Shown: positions 32,149 through 40,708 of the stretch, one piece after another
Layout: each line of letters opens with the position of its first letter
Numbering within the stretch: the stretch's first letter is position 1
Assembly: GCF_009674625.1 (NCBI RefSeq)
Contig: NZ_WKJQ01000001.1
Location: 1,116,001 to 1,180,000 of the forward strand
Length of the DNA: 64,000 bases
Source: Haloferax marinum
GTDB lineage: Archaea; Halobacteriota; Halobacteria; Halobacteriales; Haloferacaceae
Reading direction: 5' to 3'
Made by a program: the position numbers and the translations under genes
The notes under the pieces: model-generated
Seen by the model: the letters and a program-made list of their open reading frames with translations, nothing else
What the model was told of the DNA's origin: nothing
The model's database searches: none

Positions 32149-34494
32149 ATGGAGTACGCCCTCGTGGTCCGTTGGCTGGTGATGTTCGCGGCCCTCTGGG
32201 CAATCGGTCTTCCCCTCGCTGCCCGGTTGTTCCGCCGCCTCCCCGGCCACGGCGCTGGATTCACACTCCCCGTCTCGCTCGTCGTCGTGACGTTGCCGGT
32301 CTACTACGTCGGCCACGTCTGGTTCGGCCCCGCGACGTTGCTGGTCGGTCTCGTCGCCCTCGTCGTCGCCTCTGCGGCGAGTGGTCTCGACGTGTCGGCC
32401 CTCCGCAGTGGCGAGTTACGTCTCGCACCCGACCTCGACATCGACCGGCGAGCAGTCGCGGAGGCAGCAGCAGTCTTCGCCGTCGCGTTCCTCTTCGCCG
32501 TCGGACTCCGCGCTCTCGACCCGGCAGTCCACGCTGGTGGCGGCGAGAAGTTCCTCGACTTCGGCCTCCTCCAATCGCTCGCTCGGGCGTCGGTGCTCCC
32601 CCCCGAAGACATGTGGTTCGCCGGGGAACCCGTTCGCTACTACTACGGCGGCCACCTCGTGTCGATTCTCTTGGCGTGGTCGACGGGGACCGAACCCGAG
32701 TTCGCGTACAACCTCGCGCTAGCCGGGTTCTTCGGCTTTCTCGTGACGGCGGCGTTCGAACTGGGTCGCGGCATCTCGCGTGCGACAGGAGCAAGTGGGC
32801 GACTCGGCGGTGTCCTCGCCGTGTTCTTCGTCGGGTTCGCGAGCAACCTCGTCACTGCGGGACGGTTCGTCCTCCTCGCGCTCCCCGAGGGAGTCCAACG
32901 GCCAATCGCGCAGGCCGTCGCGGAACGCTCTCGGTACAGTGTTTCACAGATTCTCGCCAGCGCTTCCGACTTTTCGTACTGGGACGCGAGTCGAGTCATT
33001 CCGGGCACTATCAACGAATTTCCGCTGTTCGCGTGGCTCAACGGCGACTTACACGCACACATGATGGGAACGCCGTTTTTGCTCCTCGCGGCGGGCCTGG
33101 CGTTCGCCTACTTCCGCACGCCAGAGTCGGCAGTCGGAGAACGCCGGTTGCTCGTCGGCGTCACCGCCCTCGTCGGCGGTCTGCAAATCGTCGTGGACAC
33201 GTGGAGTTTCCCGTCGGTTTTCGGTGTCTTCTTCCTCGGAATGGTCTTCGCACCGTCGCGCCCATCGACACTCGTTCCCGGCAGTGCGCGACTTCGAACA
33301 CTCACCGACCGCAACCCAGTGACGCGAGAGGCAACGAGAGTCGTCGGAACCACGACCGTCGTCGGACTCGCAGGTGCGCTCGCCGTCACCCTCGCGATTC
33401 CATTCCTCCTCGGAAGCGTCGCTGGCGGCGGGAGTACCCGAACCATCGAGATTCTCTCACCTGACCAACGAACCGGGTTCGGGGCGCTCGTCCTCGTTCA
33501 CGGCGCGTTCCTCGGCGCGTTCGCACTCCACTACGCCAAACGACTCGGACCACGACGCCTCCTGCCAGTGGTCGCCGGCCTCGCTGCAGTCGTCGTCGTG
33601 GCAGTCGTCCACTCCTTTGCGGCGCTCGCACTCGTCGTTCCGTTCGTCCTCGTCGGATGGATTATCCTCAGACTCGCCGACTCTCCTCGCTTCGACACGG
33701 TGCTCGTCGTCGCGGGTGCGGGCCTCGTGATGCTCGTCGAACTCGTCTTCGTCAACGAACAGGCCGGGCCAGGGCGGATGAACACCGTGTTCAAGACGTA
33801 CATGCAGGTGTGGGTGCTCTGGGGCTGTGCGATGGGGCCAGTGCTCGCCGGGTTCGTCCGCGACACGGCAGACGCCGCCGACCTGTCGCTCCCCAACACG
33901 GCGTTTTTCGTCCGCAGTGAGGCGATTCGAGCGCTCGGCGTCGTCGTCGTCGTCCTGCTCGTCGCCTCGACCTCGGTGTACGCCGGGCTCGCCGTCGCAG
34001 ACCACACGCAGACGCCCCGAGAAGAAGTGACACTCGACGCGACGGCCTTCGCAGAGTGGTATCACGCAGACGAATCGACCGCGATTACGTGGCTCGACGA
34101 GAACGTCGAAGGCAATCCGACGATGCTCACTGCGCCCGGCACGAAGTGGTCGGCGACAGTCGAGGATAACCGAGAGTACGTCATGTACGCGTGGCGTGGG
34201 AATCCCGAATCGAGTCTGACGGGCGTCCCGACGGTCGCAGGGTGGGCACACGAAGTCGGCTATCGCGGCCCCGAAGCGTACTACGACCGGGTGCGTGACG
34301 TCGACGCGATGTACGTCGGGAACGAATCGACCCGGACACGCCTCGTCGAGGCCTACGACGTGCAGTACGTCTGGGTCGGCCCCGGCGAACGCGCCCGCTA
34401 CGGAGAGATAGACACCGACGTCCCGTGGTTGACGCCGGTCCACCGCTCTGGGTCTGTCGTGGTCTACGAGGTAGAAGAAGCGAGACTACCTTAG
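32149..34494 (+). CDS. Large polytopic membrane protein, DUF2298 family
   Basis: 781 residues from ATG 32149; the frame stays open further upstream over the antisense strand of the glycosyltransferase. There are about 14-17 hydrophobic helices. Family motifs include SLARASVLPPEDMWFAGEPVRYYYGGHL, NEFPLFAWLNGDLHAHMMGTPFLLLAAGLAF, ELVFVNEQAGPGRMNTVFKTYMQVWVLWGCA and YRGPEAYYDRVRDVDAMYVG. DUF2298 proteins resemble oligosaccharyl- and mannosyltransferases of the GT-C fold, so a role in surface glycan synthesis is inferred. It overlaps the HAH_0734-like gene tail to tail. Confidence 0.9.
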   Translation: MEYALVVRWLVMFAALWAIGLPLAARLFRRLPGHGAGFTLPVSLVVVTLPVYYVGHVWFGPATLLVGLVALVVASAASGLDVSALRSGELRLAPDLDIDRRAVAEAAAVFAVAFLFAVGLRALDPAVHAGGGEKFLDFGLLQSLARASVLPPEDMWFAGEPVRYYYGGHLVSILLAWSTGTEPEFAYNLALAGFFGFLVTAAFELGRGISRATGASGRLGGVLAVFFVGFASNLVTAGRFVLLALPEGVQRPIAQAVAERSRYSVSQILASASDFSYWDASRVIPGTINEFPLFAWLNGDLHAHMMGTPFLLLAAGLAFAYFRTPESAVGERRLLVGVTALVGGLQIVVDTWSFPSVFGVFFLGMVFAPSRPSTLVPGSARLRTLTDRNPVTREATRVVGTTTVVGLAGALAVTLAIPFLLGSVAGGGSTRTIEILSPDQRTGFGALVLVHGAFLGAFALHYAKRLGPRRLLPVVAGLAAVVVVAVVHSFAALALVVPFVLVGWIILRLADSPRFDTVLVVAGAGLVMLVELVFVNEQAGPGRMNTVFKTYMQVWVLWGCAMGPVLAGFVRDTADAADLSLPNTAFFVRSEAIRALGVVVVVLLVASTSVYAGLAVADHTQTPREEVTLDATAFAEWYHADESTAITWLDENVEGNPTMLTAPGTKWSATVEDNREYVMYAWRGNPESSLTGVPTVAGWAHEVGYRGPEAYYDRVRDVDAMYVGNESTRTRLVEAYDVQYVWVGPGERARYGEIDTDVPWLTPVHRSGSVVVYEVEEARLP

Positions 34495-34754
34495 GCCGCT
34501 TGGCCGCTCTTTCGAACGACTTCGATAGCCTCGGCGTCGACGCCCTCGGTTTCGAGCCAGTGAGGGACGAACTCGCGCTTTTCGAACGCCTCGCGCTCGT
34601 CTTCGGTGCCGACCGTACACCAGAGCTGGACGCGGTCCGGACCGTGCCAGTCGCCCTGCCGGTCGATGGCGAAGCAGACGTACTCTTCACCGTCGTGTTT
34701 GATGACGGCGTCGCGCCGAATTCCGGGGTCGCCGTGGATGATGAGCTTCTTCAT
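34491..34754 (-). CDS. HAH_0734 family protein
   Basis: 87 residues: MKKLIIHGDPGIRRDAVIKHDGEEYVCFAIDRQGDWHGPDRVQLWCTVGTEDEREAFEKREFVPHWLET. This is a small, well conserved haloarchaeal family of unknown function that I recognise from its opening. It has two cysteines and no membrane segment. Its stop codon overlaps the end of the convergent DUF2298 gene by four bases. Confidence 0.85.
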   Translation of the reverse strand: MKKLIIHGDPGIRRDAVIKHDGEEYVCFAIDRQGDWHGPDRVQLWCTVGTEDEREAFEKREFVPHWLETEGVDAEAIEVVRKSGQAA

Positions 34755-35024
34755 GTGCCGGGATTGGCACAGTCACCGCTTAATCGCTTCGGCTTTGGGC
34801 GTGGAGTGACGGGCCCACACTGTTTCTTCTCACGCCCGCGTGCGATGTCCTCGTCGAAGGTGGGGTCGAACCACGTCGAAACGCGAGTATCGAACCAGAG
34901 GTCTCGGTGCCTGCCCACACGTACCACAGGGGGTGAACTGGGCTTCGAGAGCGGGTTTGGCGGTCGCGGCGAACCAAACGGGTTTTAACGGGCGACACCA
35001 AACCCATCCACAAGGTCGATATCT
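34755..35024. other. Intergenic region upstream of rpl44e
   Basis: No gene is evident in 270 bases. BRE/TATA-like AAACGGGTTTTAACGG lies near 34976-34990, the likely promoter for the ribosomal protein operon. Confidence 0.45.
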
Positions 35025-35306
35025 ATGCAGATGCCACGCCGTTTCAACACGTATTGCCCTAACTGCAAGGGTCACCACGAGCACGAAGTCGAAAAAGTCC
35101 GCAAAGGCCGTCCGACCGGCATGAAGTGGAACGCCCGTCAGACCCGACGCGGCAAGGCCACCATCGGTAACGCCGGTAAGTTCTCCAAGGTTCCCGGTGG
35201 AGACAAGCCGACGAAGAAGACGCACCTGAAGTACATCTGCTCTGACTGCGGTAAGGCCCACATGCGCAAGGGCTGGCGAGCAGGCCGTCTCGAGTTCCAG
35301 GAGTAA
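35025..35306 (+). CDS. rpl44e: Ribosomal protein L44e (eL42)
   Basis: 93 residues. The zinc-binding pairs [21 protein letters not shown] and [10 protein letters not shown] flank a basic centre ([37 protein letters not shown]). The start is either 35025 (MQMPRRF) or 35031 (MPRRF). It is part of the large ribosomal subunit near the E site. First gene of the translation operon. Confidence 0.97.
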   Translation: MQMPRRFNTYCPNCKGHHEHEVEKVRKGRPTGMKWNARQTRRGKATIGNAGKFSKVPGGDKPTKKTHLKYICSDCGKAHMRKGWRAGRLEFQE

Positions 35307-35310
35307 ACAC

Positions 35311-35505
35311 ATGGCAGGAAATTTCTACAAAGTCGCGTGCAGTGATTGTGAGAACGAACAGATCGTCTTCGGAAAGGCCTCCTCGGTCGTCAACTGTGCC
35401 GTCTGTGGCACGACCCTCGCGACCCCGACCGGCGGCAACGCCGAGTTCCACGGCGAAGTCGTCGAGACGGTCGAGCGCCGAGACACCGACGGACTTGAGG
35501 CGTAA
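35311..35505 (+). CDS. rps27e: Ribosomal protein S27e (eS27)
   Basis: 64 residues. The zinc finger is ACSDCENEQIVFGKASSVVNCAVCGTTL (CxxC...CxxC). It is a small-subunit protein and follows rpl44e by four bases, the conserved archaeal order. Confidence 0.97.
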   Translation: MAGNFYKVACSDCENEQIVFGKASSVVNCAVCGTTLATPTGGNAEFHGEVVETVERRDTDGLEA

Positions 35506-35523
35506 CGTCCTGGAGGACTTCTC

Positions 35524-36324
35524 ATGAAGTACAGCGGATGGCCTGACTCCGGCGAACTCGTCGTCGGGAAGGTAGACGACATCACTGACTTCGGTGTCTT
35601 CGTCGACCTCGAAGAGTACGAAGACAAACGTGGGCTTTGCCACATCAGCGAAGTCGCGAGCGGATGGATCAAGAACGTCCGCGACCACGTCCGCGAAGGA
35701 CAGACCGTCGTCGCCAAAGTGCTCGACGTCAACGAGAGCTCGCAGCAGATAGACCTCTCCATCAAGGACGTCAACGAGCACCAGCGCAAAGAGAAAATCC
35801 AGGAGTGGAAGAACGAGCAGAAGGCGGACAAGTGGATGGCCATCGCCTTCGGCGAGGACATCGACGACGAACAGTACGGCGCTATCGCCAACGCCCTGCT
35901 CGCCGAGTTCGACTCACTCTACGACGGGTTCGAACAGGCCGCAATCCACGGCACTGAAGCACTCGCCGACGTCGAGTTGGACGACGACGAACTCGACGCC
36001 ATCGTCGATACCGCACGCCAGAACGTCTCGGTGCCGTACGTCAACGTCACCGGCTACGTCGACCTGCGCTCACCCGCGGGCAACGGCGTCGACGACGTCA
36101 AGGAGGCCCTCAAGGCCGCCGAAGGCGACGGTGAAGTCAGCGACGAGATCGAACTGACGGTCACGTACGTCGGTGCGCCCGAATACCGCATCAAGGTGAA
36201 GGCACCCGACTACAAGACCGCCGAATCGGAACTCGACGCGAGCGTCGCTCGCGCCCGCGAAGCCATCGAAGCGGCCGGTGGAACCGCAGAGTACCACCGC
36301 GAACGCAGCGGCGACGACGAGTAA
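35524..36324 (+). CDS. Translation initiation factor aIF2 subunit alpha
   Basis: 266 residues. The N-terminal S1 domain is [61 protein letters not shown]; a helical domain follows, and the C-terminal alpha-beta domain binds the gamma subunit. aIF2 carries initiator Met-tRNA to the ribosome. The last base of the stop is the first base of the nop10 start (TAATG). Confidence 0.97.
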   Translation: MKYSGWPDSGELVVGKVDDITDFGVFVDLEEYEDKRGLCHISEVASGWIKNVRDHVREGQTVVAKVLDVNESSQQIDLSIKDVNEHQRKEKIQEWKNEQKADKWMAIAFGEDIDDEQYGAIANALLAEFDSLYDGFEQAAIHGTEALADVELDDDELDAIVDTARQNVSVPYVNVTGYVDLRSPAGNGVDDVKEALKAAEGDGEVSDEIELTVTYVGAPEYRIKVKAPDYKTAESELDASVARAREAIEAAGGTAEYHRERSGDDE

Positions 36325-36509
36325 TGAAATCTGACATCCGGGTGTGTGGTGTGTGGCGCGACCGTCACGAACGCCCGGTGTACACACTCTCTTCTTCGTG
36401 TCCTGAGTGCGGCGCACCCACAGAGAACAGCGCGCCCGCTCCGTTCAACCCCGAAGACCCGTACGGTGAGTACCGCCGTGCGCGGAAGCGCCGGGTCGCC
36501 GACGAGTAG
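36324..36509 (+). CDS. nop10: H/ACA RNP protein Nop10
   Basis: 61 residues: [57 protein letters not shown]. Cys8 and the CPEC pair leave three visible ligands rather than the usual four. The C-terminal basic part (APFNPEDPYGEYRR) is the Cbf5-binding strip. It acts with Cbf5, Gar1 and L7Ae in rRNA pseudouridylation. Overlaps aIF2alpha by one base. Confidence 0.92.
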   Translation: MKSDIRVCGVWRDRHERPVYTLSSSCPECGAPTENSAPAPFNPEDPYGEYRRARKRRVADE

Positions 36510-36618
36510 CTGGCCGTCGACGAGTCGTCGTCGTGAGGTCGACGCCGGCCGCCTACCCGTCTGGGATTCGGATTCGGCTACCGACGCCCTCTTTACCGGT
36601 GCGTTCGGCACTACGTGC

Positions 36619-37386
36619 ATGGACGACATCGAAGTCGAGGCTGTCGCAGAGGCTGACCTCACCGACCCCGTCTTCATCGAGGGACTGCCGGGCGTCGGAA
36701 ACGTTGGAAAACTCGCCGTCGAGCACCTGCTCGAAGAGTTCGAGGAAGCCACGTTGGTTCGTCGCATCTACGCCGACGTGTTCCCACCGCAGGTGAGTCT
36801 CGACGACGGCGTCGCTGAGTTGACGCACGCCGAAGTTCACGCCGTCGAGACACCGGGCGACGGGCCAGACCTCCTGTTGCTCACCGGTGACCACCAGGCA
36901 CAGTCGAACGAGGGACACTACCACCTCACCGACGCCTTCCTCGACGTCGCCGAGGAGTTCGGTGCCGAGCGACTGTTCGCACTGGGCGGCGTCCCGACCG
37001 GCGAACTCGTCGACGAACCGTCGGTGCTCGGTGGCGTCACCGACGAGTCGATGCGCGAGACGCTCGAAGACGCAGGCGTCGAGTTCCGTGAAGACGAACC
37101 AGCAGGTGGTATCGTCGGCGTCTCCGGACTGCTTCTCGGCCTCGGTGGCCGTCGAGGCTTCGAGGCGGCGTGTCTGATGGGTGAGACCAGCGGCTACCTC
37201 GTCGACCCACAGAGCGCACAGGCCGTCATCGAAGTTCTGCAGGACCTCCTCGAGTTCAGCGTCGACTTCGAAGCACTCGAAGACCGGGCAGAGGAGATGA
37301 AAGAAGTCGCCGCGAAGATTCAGGAGATGCAGCAGCAACAACAACAGAACCTCCCGAGCGACGACGACCTGCGGTACATCGGATAA
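36619..37386 (+). CDS. PAC2-family proteasome assembly chaperone-like protein
   Basis: 255 residues from ATG 36619. Family motifs are FIEGLPGVGNVGKLAVEHLLEEF, LLLLTGDHQAQSNEGHYHLTDAFLDVA, LFALGGVPTG and GGIVGVSGLLLGLGGRRGFEAACLMGETSGYLVDPQSA. A short Gln run (QQQQQQ) lies near the C-terminus. Archaeal members are usually encoded after the aIF2alpha-nop10 operon and are thought to help proteasome or other complex assembly. Confidence 0.9.
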   Translation: MDDIEVEAVAEADLTDPVFIEGLPGVGNVGKLAVEHLLEEFEEATLVRRIYADVFPPQVSLDDGVAELTHAEVHAVETPGDGPDLLLLTGDHQAQSNEGHYHLTDAFLDVAEEFGAERLFALGGVPTGELVDEPSVLGGVTDESMRETLEDAGVEFREDEPAGGIVGVSGLLLGLGGRRGFEAACLMGETSGYLVDPQSAQAVIEVLQDLLEFSVDFEALEDRAEEMKEVAAKIQEMQQQQQQNLPSDDDLRYIG

Positions 37387-37428
37387 CCGAGCCGTCGATT
37401 TTTACCGTCGGGCGCCGGCACGCGGGGG

Positions 37429-38328
37429 TCAGGCCTCGATAATGTCGTCGTCTTCGAACTCGGGGACGGCGAGTGTTCCATCGAGCGACTGCACCGCCCG
37501 CCCGCCGACTCGAATCTGTTCGTCGACTGTGACGCGGACGAGACTCGGTCGGTCCACGAAGTGCCCCTGTTCGAACCGAAGTTCGTCGGGGACGGAGTCG
37601 AACGCGCCCGTCTGTCTGAGGTACGCACCGCAGGCACCACTCGCGGTGCCAGTCGCTGGGTCTTCGGTGATACCGACACCGGGAGCGAAACAGCGGGCGT
37701 GGAGCGTCGAGTCGCGGTCGATGGCGTCGAACGTGAACGCGTAGATGCCCGCGGCGTCGTGTTCTGATGCGAACTCGGCGATACCGTCGACGTCGGGAGC
37801 GGCCGCAGAGAGATGTTCGAGGAAGTTCACCGGCACGAGGACGAACGGAACTCCCGTCGACGCGAGGGCTATCGGGAGGTCTGCGCCGACGTCTTGGAGT
37901 GCGGCGACGTCGATTCCGAGGAGTTCTGCGACCCGTTCGTACTCGACGTCGAGCGGTCGAACCGTCGGTGCGTCCTGTGTCATCCACACCTCTCCGAGTT
38001 CTCCGATTTCGATATCGAGCGTTCCGACGTTCGTCTCGAGCGTGTGGCTTCCCGGTTCGATAGCCTGGTCGGCCGCGAGGTGGGCGTGGGCCGCAATCGT
38101 CGCGTGGCCACAGAGGTCGACTTCCTGTGTCGGCGTGAAATAGCGGATTCTGCGGTCGGCGCTGGCGGACGAGCAGACGAAGGCCGTCTCACTCGCGCCG
38201 AGTTCGGCCGCGATAGCGCGCATCTGCTCCGCGTCGAGGCCGTCGGCGTCGGGGACGACACCGGCGGCGTTGCCTGACAACGGTTCGGTCGTGAATGCAT
38301 CGACGAGGAGGGCGCGTCGGCGGTCCAT
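37429..38328 (-). CDS. PhzF-family isomerase/epimerase
   Basis: 299 residues from ATG 38328 (MDRRRALLVDAFTTEPLSGNAAGVV). Motifs are SGNAAGVV, the catalytic Glu in LGASETAF, CGHATIA and DPATGTASGACGAYLRQTG. These fit the diaminopimelate-epimerase fold of PhzF enzymes. Substrate unknown; the neighbours do not suggest one. Confidence 0.92.
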   Translation of the reverse strand: MDRRRALLVDAFTTEPLSGNAAGVVPDADGLDAEQMRAIAAELGASETAFVCSSASADRRIRYFTPTQEVDLCGHATIAAHAHLAADQAIEPGSHTLETNVGTLDIEIGELGEVWMTQDAPTVRPLDVEYERVAELLGIDVAALQDVGADLPIALASTGVPFVLVPVNFLEHLSAAAPDVDGIAEFASEHDAAGIYAFTFDAIDRDSTLHARCFAPGVGITEDPATGTASGACGAYLRQTGAFDSVPDELRFEQGHFVDRPSLVRVTVDEQIRVGGRAVQSLDGTLAVPEFEDDDIIEA

Positions 38329-38428
38329 GAGAGTGCGCACTGTCTGGGGCTGTATCAAACCCGTGGGTCGGACGTCGTGACAACCGTACGAAGGAGAGCG
38401 AGATAAGAAAGCGGGTCAGGCGGCCGAC

Positions 38429-38599
38429 TCACGCACGAGTCCAGCGGACGCGACTTTCTCGGGTTGCAGCGCCGTTGCCCTGCATCACTTCTCGCATGTT
38501 CATACAGGCGGGACAGCCGACGACCTCGTCCATGTCGTTGCCGAAGACGCGGACGAAGTCACGGGACACGAACTCACCACAGTTACCACACGTGTGCAT
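38429..38599 (-). CDS. Small zinc-finger protein, 56 residues
   Basis: MHTCGNCGEFVSRDFVRVFG then NDMDEVVGCPACMNMREVMQ has two CxxC pairs that probably bind one zinc. The C-terminus is basic (RESRVRWTRA). It belongs to the many small zinc-finger proteins of haloarchaea. A TATA-like stretch near 38625-38645 may drive it. Function unknown. Confidence 0.82.
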   Translation of the reverse strand: MHTCGNCGEFVSRDFVRVFGNDMDEVVGCPACMNMREVMQGNGAATRESRVRWTRA

Positions 38600-38810
38600 A
38601 CGTTTTTCACCTACGAACTCGGGTACTCGCTAATCCCACATAACTATGCACATTGTTAACATGGGTTATAGAGTGGCTGAATCCGTCTTCGGCCGTTTAA
38701 TGGCATCTTAATGGGATTTTTCCGTATGTTGTGACTGTCCCACATGGTCGAGACGAGTCGTACAGATTAAAGGGAGTCAGGCCCCCCAATACGGACGGTG
38801 AACCGAAGTT

Positions 38811-39524
38811 ATGGGCGATCTCCCCGACGAATTTAAGTGCACCATCACAAACTGGGAGTACATCTACGGACTCTGTCGAGACGTCTCGGACGACGTCAAA
38901 TCGTCAGAGTTCGAACCCGAAGTCATCGTCGCGCTGGCACGCGGCGGTTGGTTTGCGGGGCGCTGTATCTGTGACTTCGTCGGTCTCGACGACCTGACGA
39001 GTCTCAAGATGGAGCACTACGTCGGTACTGCTCAGAAGTCGAACGAACCGGAAGTACGCTACCCCATGCCAGAGGGGAGCGTCGAAGGCAAAGACGTACT
39101 CATCATCGACGACATCGCCGACACCGGCGGGTCGATCGAGCGGGCCTACGAGTACGTGACCGACCGAAACGCAGGTGAAGTCCGCACGGCGACGCTCCAA
39201 CTCCTCCAGACGAGCGAGTTCGAACCCGACTACGTCGGCGAGCGTCTCGAAGAGTGGGCGTGGGTCGTCTACCCGTGGAACTTCATCGAAGACATGATAG
39301 ACCTCATCTCTGGTGTCATGTCGAAGGCCGACGAAGAGACCTTCGAGTTGGACGACATCCGTCACTACCTCTCTGAATTCCACGACGTAGACCGTATCGA
39401 GATGGAGATTGCCCAACCCGACCGGATGCAGGAAGTCATCGCCGAGATGGAACGGCGCGACGTCGTCGAGTCCGCCGGCAACGGTGCGTGGCGCCTCCTC
39501 GACGACGACGGCCTCGGTGCCTAA
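38811..39524 (+). CDS. Phosphoribosyltransferase, HGPRTase-like
   Basis: 237 residues. The PRPP-binding motif VLIIDDIADTGGSI lies at about residues 99-112, and the N-terminal part (VIVALARGGWFAGRCICDFVG) holds the PRTase fold. The last 80 residues (FELDDIRHYLSEFH...MQEVIAEMERRDVVESAGNGAWRLLDDD) form a winged-helix-like C-terminal domain. The enzyme probably salvages purines; the extension suggests regulation or DNA binding by the same polypeptide. Confidence 0.88.
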   Translation: MGDLPDEFKCTITNWEYIYGLCRDVSDDVKSSEFEPEVIVALARGGWFAGRCICDFVGLDDLTSLKMEHYVGTAQKSNEPEVRYPMPEGSVEGKDVLIIDDIADTGGSIERAYEYVTDRNAGEVRTATLQLLQTSEFEPDYVGERLEEWAWVVYPWNFIEDMIDLISGVMSKADEETFELDDIRHYLSEFHDVDRIEMEIAQPDRMQEVIAEMERRDVVESAGNGAWRLLDDDGLGA

Positions 39525-39641
39525 GCGCCCCGACGACGTCTCGATTCGACACGACGTTTCAGGGAGCGCCTCGAGTCTCTACGGGACTCTTTTGGAGACG
39601 GAAGCGAAACGTTGGAGAGTGTAACATCCGTCGCCACGCAT

Positions 39642-40622
39642 ATGTCGCTTCTCTCTATCTTCGTCACGGCACTCTTGCCCATCCTCGCCATCGGCGCGGT
39701 GGGGTTCGTCTTGGGGCGCACCCGTGACGTAGACCCAGACCCACTCAACACCGTCACGGTGTACGTGCTCGCGCCAGCACTCGTGTTCTACAGTCTCGCG
39801 ACGACAGAACTCGCCGGGGCGACACTGGCGACCATCACCGCCGGTGTCGTCGTCTACCACGTCGTGATGATTCTCGTCGCCGGGGGAATCGCTCGACTCG
39901 CCGGCATCTCTGAACCACTGTTAGGCGCACTCGTTCTCGTTTCAGCCTTTCCTAACTCTGGAAACTACGGTATCCCCGTCAGTTCGTTCGCCTTCGGTGA
40001 CACCGGGCGTTCGACAGCAGTCGTCTATCTCGCGGTACAGGGTGTGCTCATCTACACCCTGGGCGTCTACATCGCTAGTCGAGGTGCAACCGGGACGTCC
40101 GAAGGAGACGACGACCCTCCGGCGTGGCGCGTGGGCATCGCCCGTGTCCTCAAGATTCCCCTCGTCTACGCCGTCGTGGCCGCACTCGCTGCACGGTGGC
40201 TCGGTGTCGTCCCACCGACCACGATTCCCGCCATGCAGACGCTGAAACTCGTCGGGGACTCCTCGATTCCGGTCATGCTCCTCATCCTCGGTATCCAACT
40301 CGCCGGTGCGGACCTCGGGTCGACGCTTCGAGAAGTCGGTCTCGTCGCGGTGTTGAAGATGGCCGTCGCGCCCGCCGTCGCCGTGGGAATCGTCCTCGTC
40401 ACCGGCTTCGGCGACCCAGTCGTCGCCCGGACGTTCGTCCTCGAATCTGCGATGCCCGCCGCGGTGACGCCGCTCATCCTCGTCGGTGAGTTCGGTGACA
40501 CGGCCGGGTCGACCGTCCCAGTGGCCGAGTTCGTCTCTGCGGCCGTCTTCGCGACGACGCTGCTCAGCGTCCCGATACTCTCGATTCTCATCTTCCTTCT
40601 CGACGCAGGCGTCGTCGTCTAA
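39642..40622 (+). CDS. AEC-family transporter (auxin efflux carrier type)
   Basis: 326 residues from ATG 39642 (MSLLSIFVTALLPILAIGAVGFVLG). About ten membrane helices are present, with the family motif LVSAFPNSGNYGIPVSSFAFG and a C-terminal repeat FVLESAMPAAVTPLILVGEFG. AEC proteins export small organic acids or auxin-like compounds. The 3' end (from GAG 40527) is duplicated beyond nhaC at 42457-42548. Confidence 0.93.
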   Translation: MSLLSIFVTALLPILAIGAVGFVLGRTRDVDPDPLNTVTVYVLAPALVFYSLATTELAGATLATITAGVVVYHVVMILVAGGIARLAGISEPLLGALVLVSAFPNSGNYGIPVSSFAFGDTGRSTAVVYLAVQGVLIYTLGVYIASRGATGTSEGDDDPPAWRVGIARVLKIPLVYAVVAALAARWLGVVPPTTIPAMQTLKLVGDSSIPVMLLILGIQLAGADLGSTLREVGLVAVLKMAVAPAVAVGIVLVTGFGDPVVARTFVLESAMPAAVTPLILVGEFGDTAGSTVPVAEFVSAAVFATTLLSVPILSILIFLLDAGVVV

Positions 40623-40708
40623 GCACAGAGTCGGTACAGAGACCGTCCCTCGTCCCTCTCGAGTGTGCGAGTGGTCTGTGACTACGGAAAAAGTGGGGTG
40701 ATGCGGTG

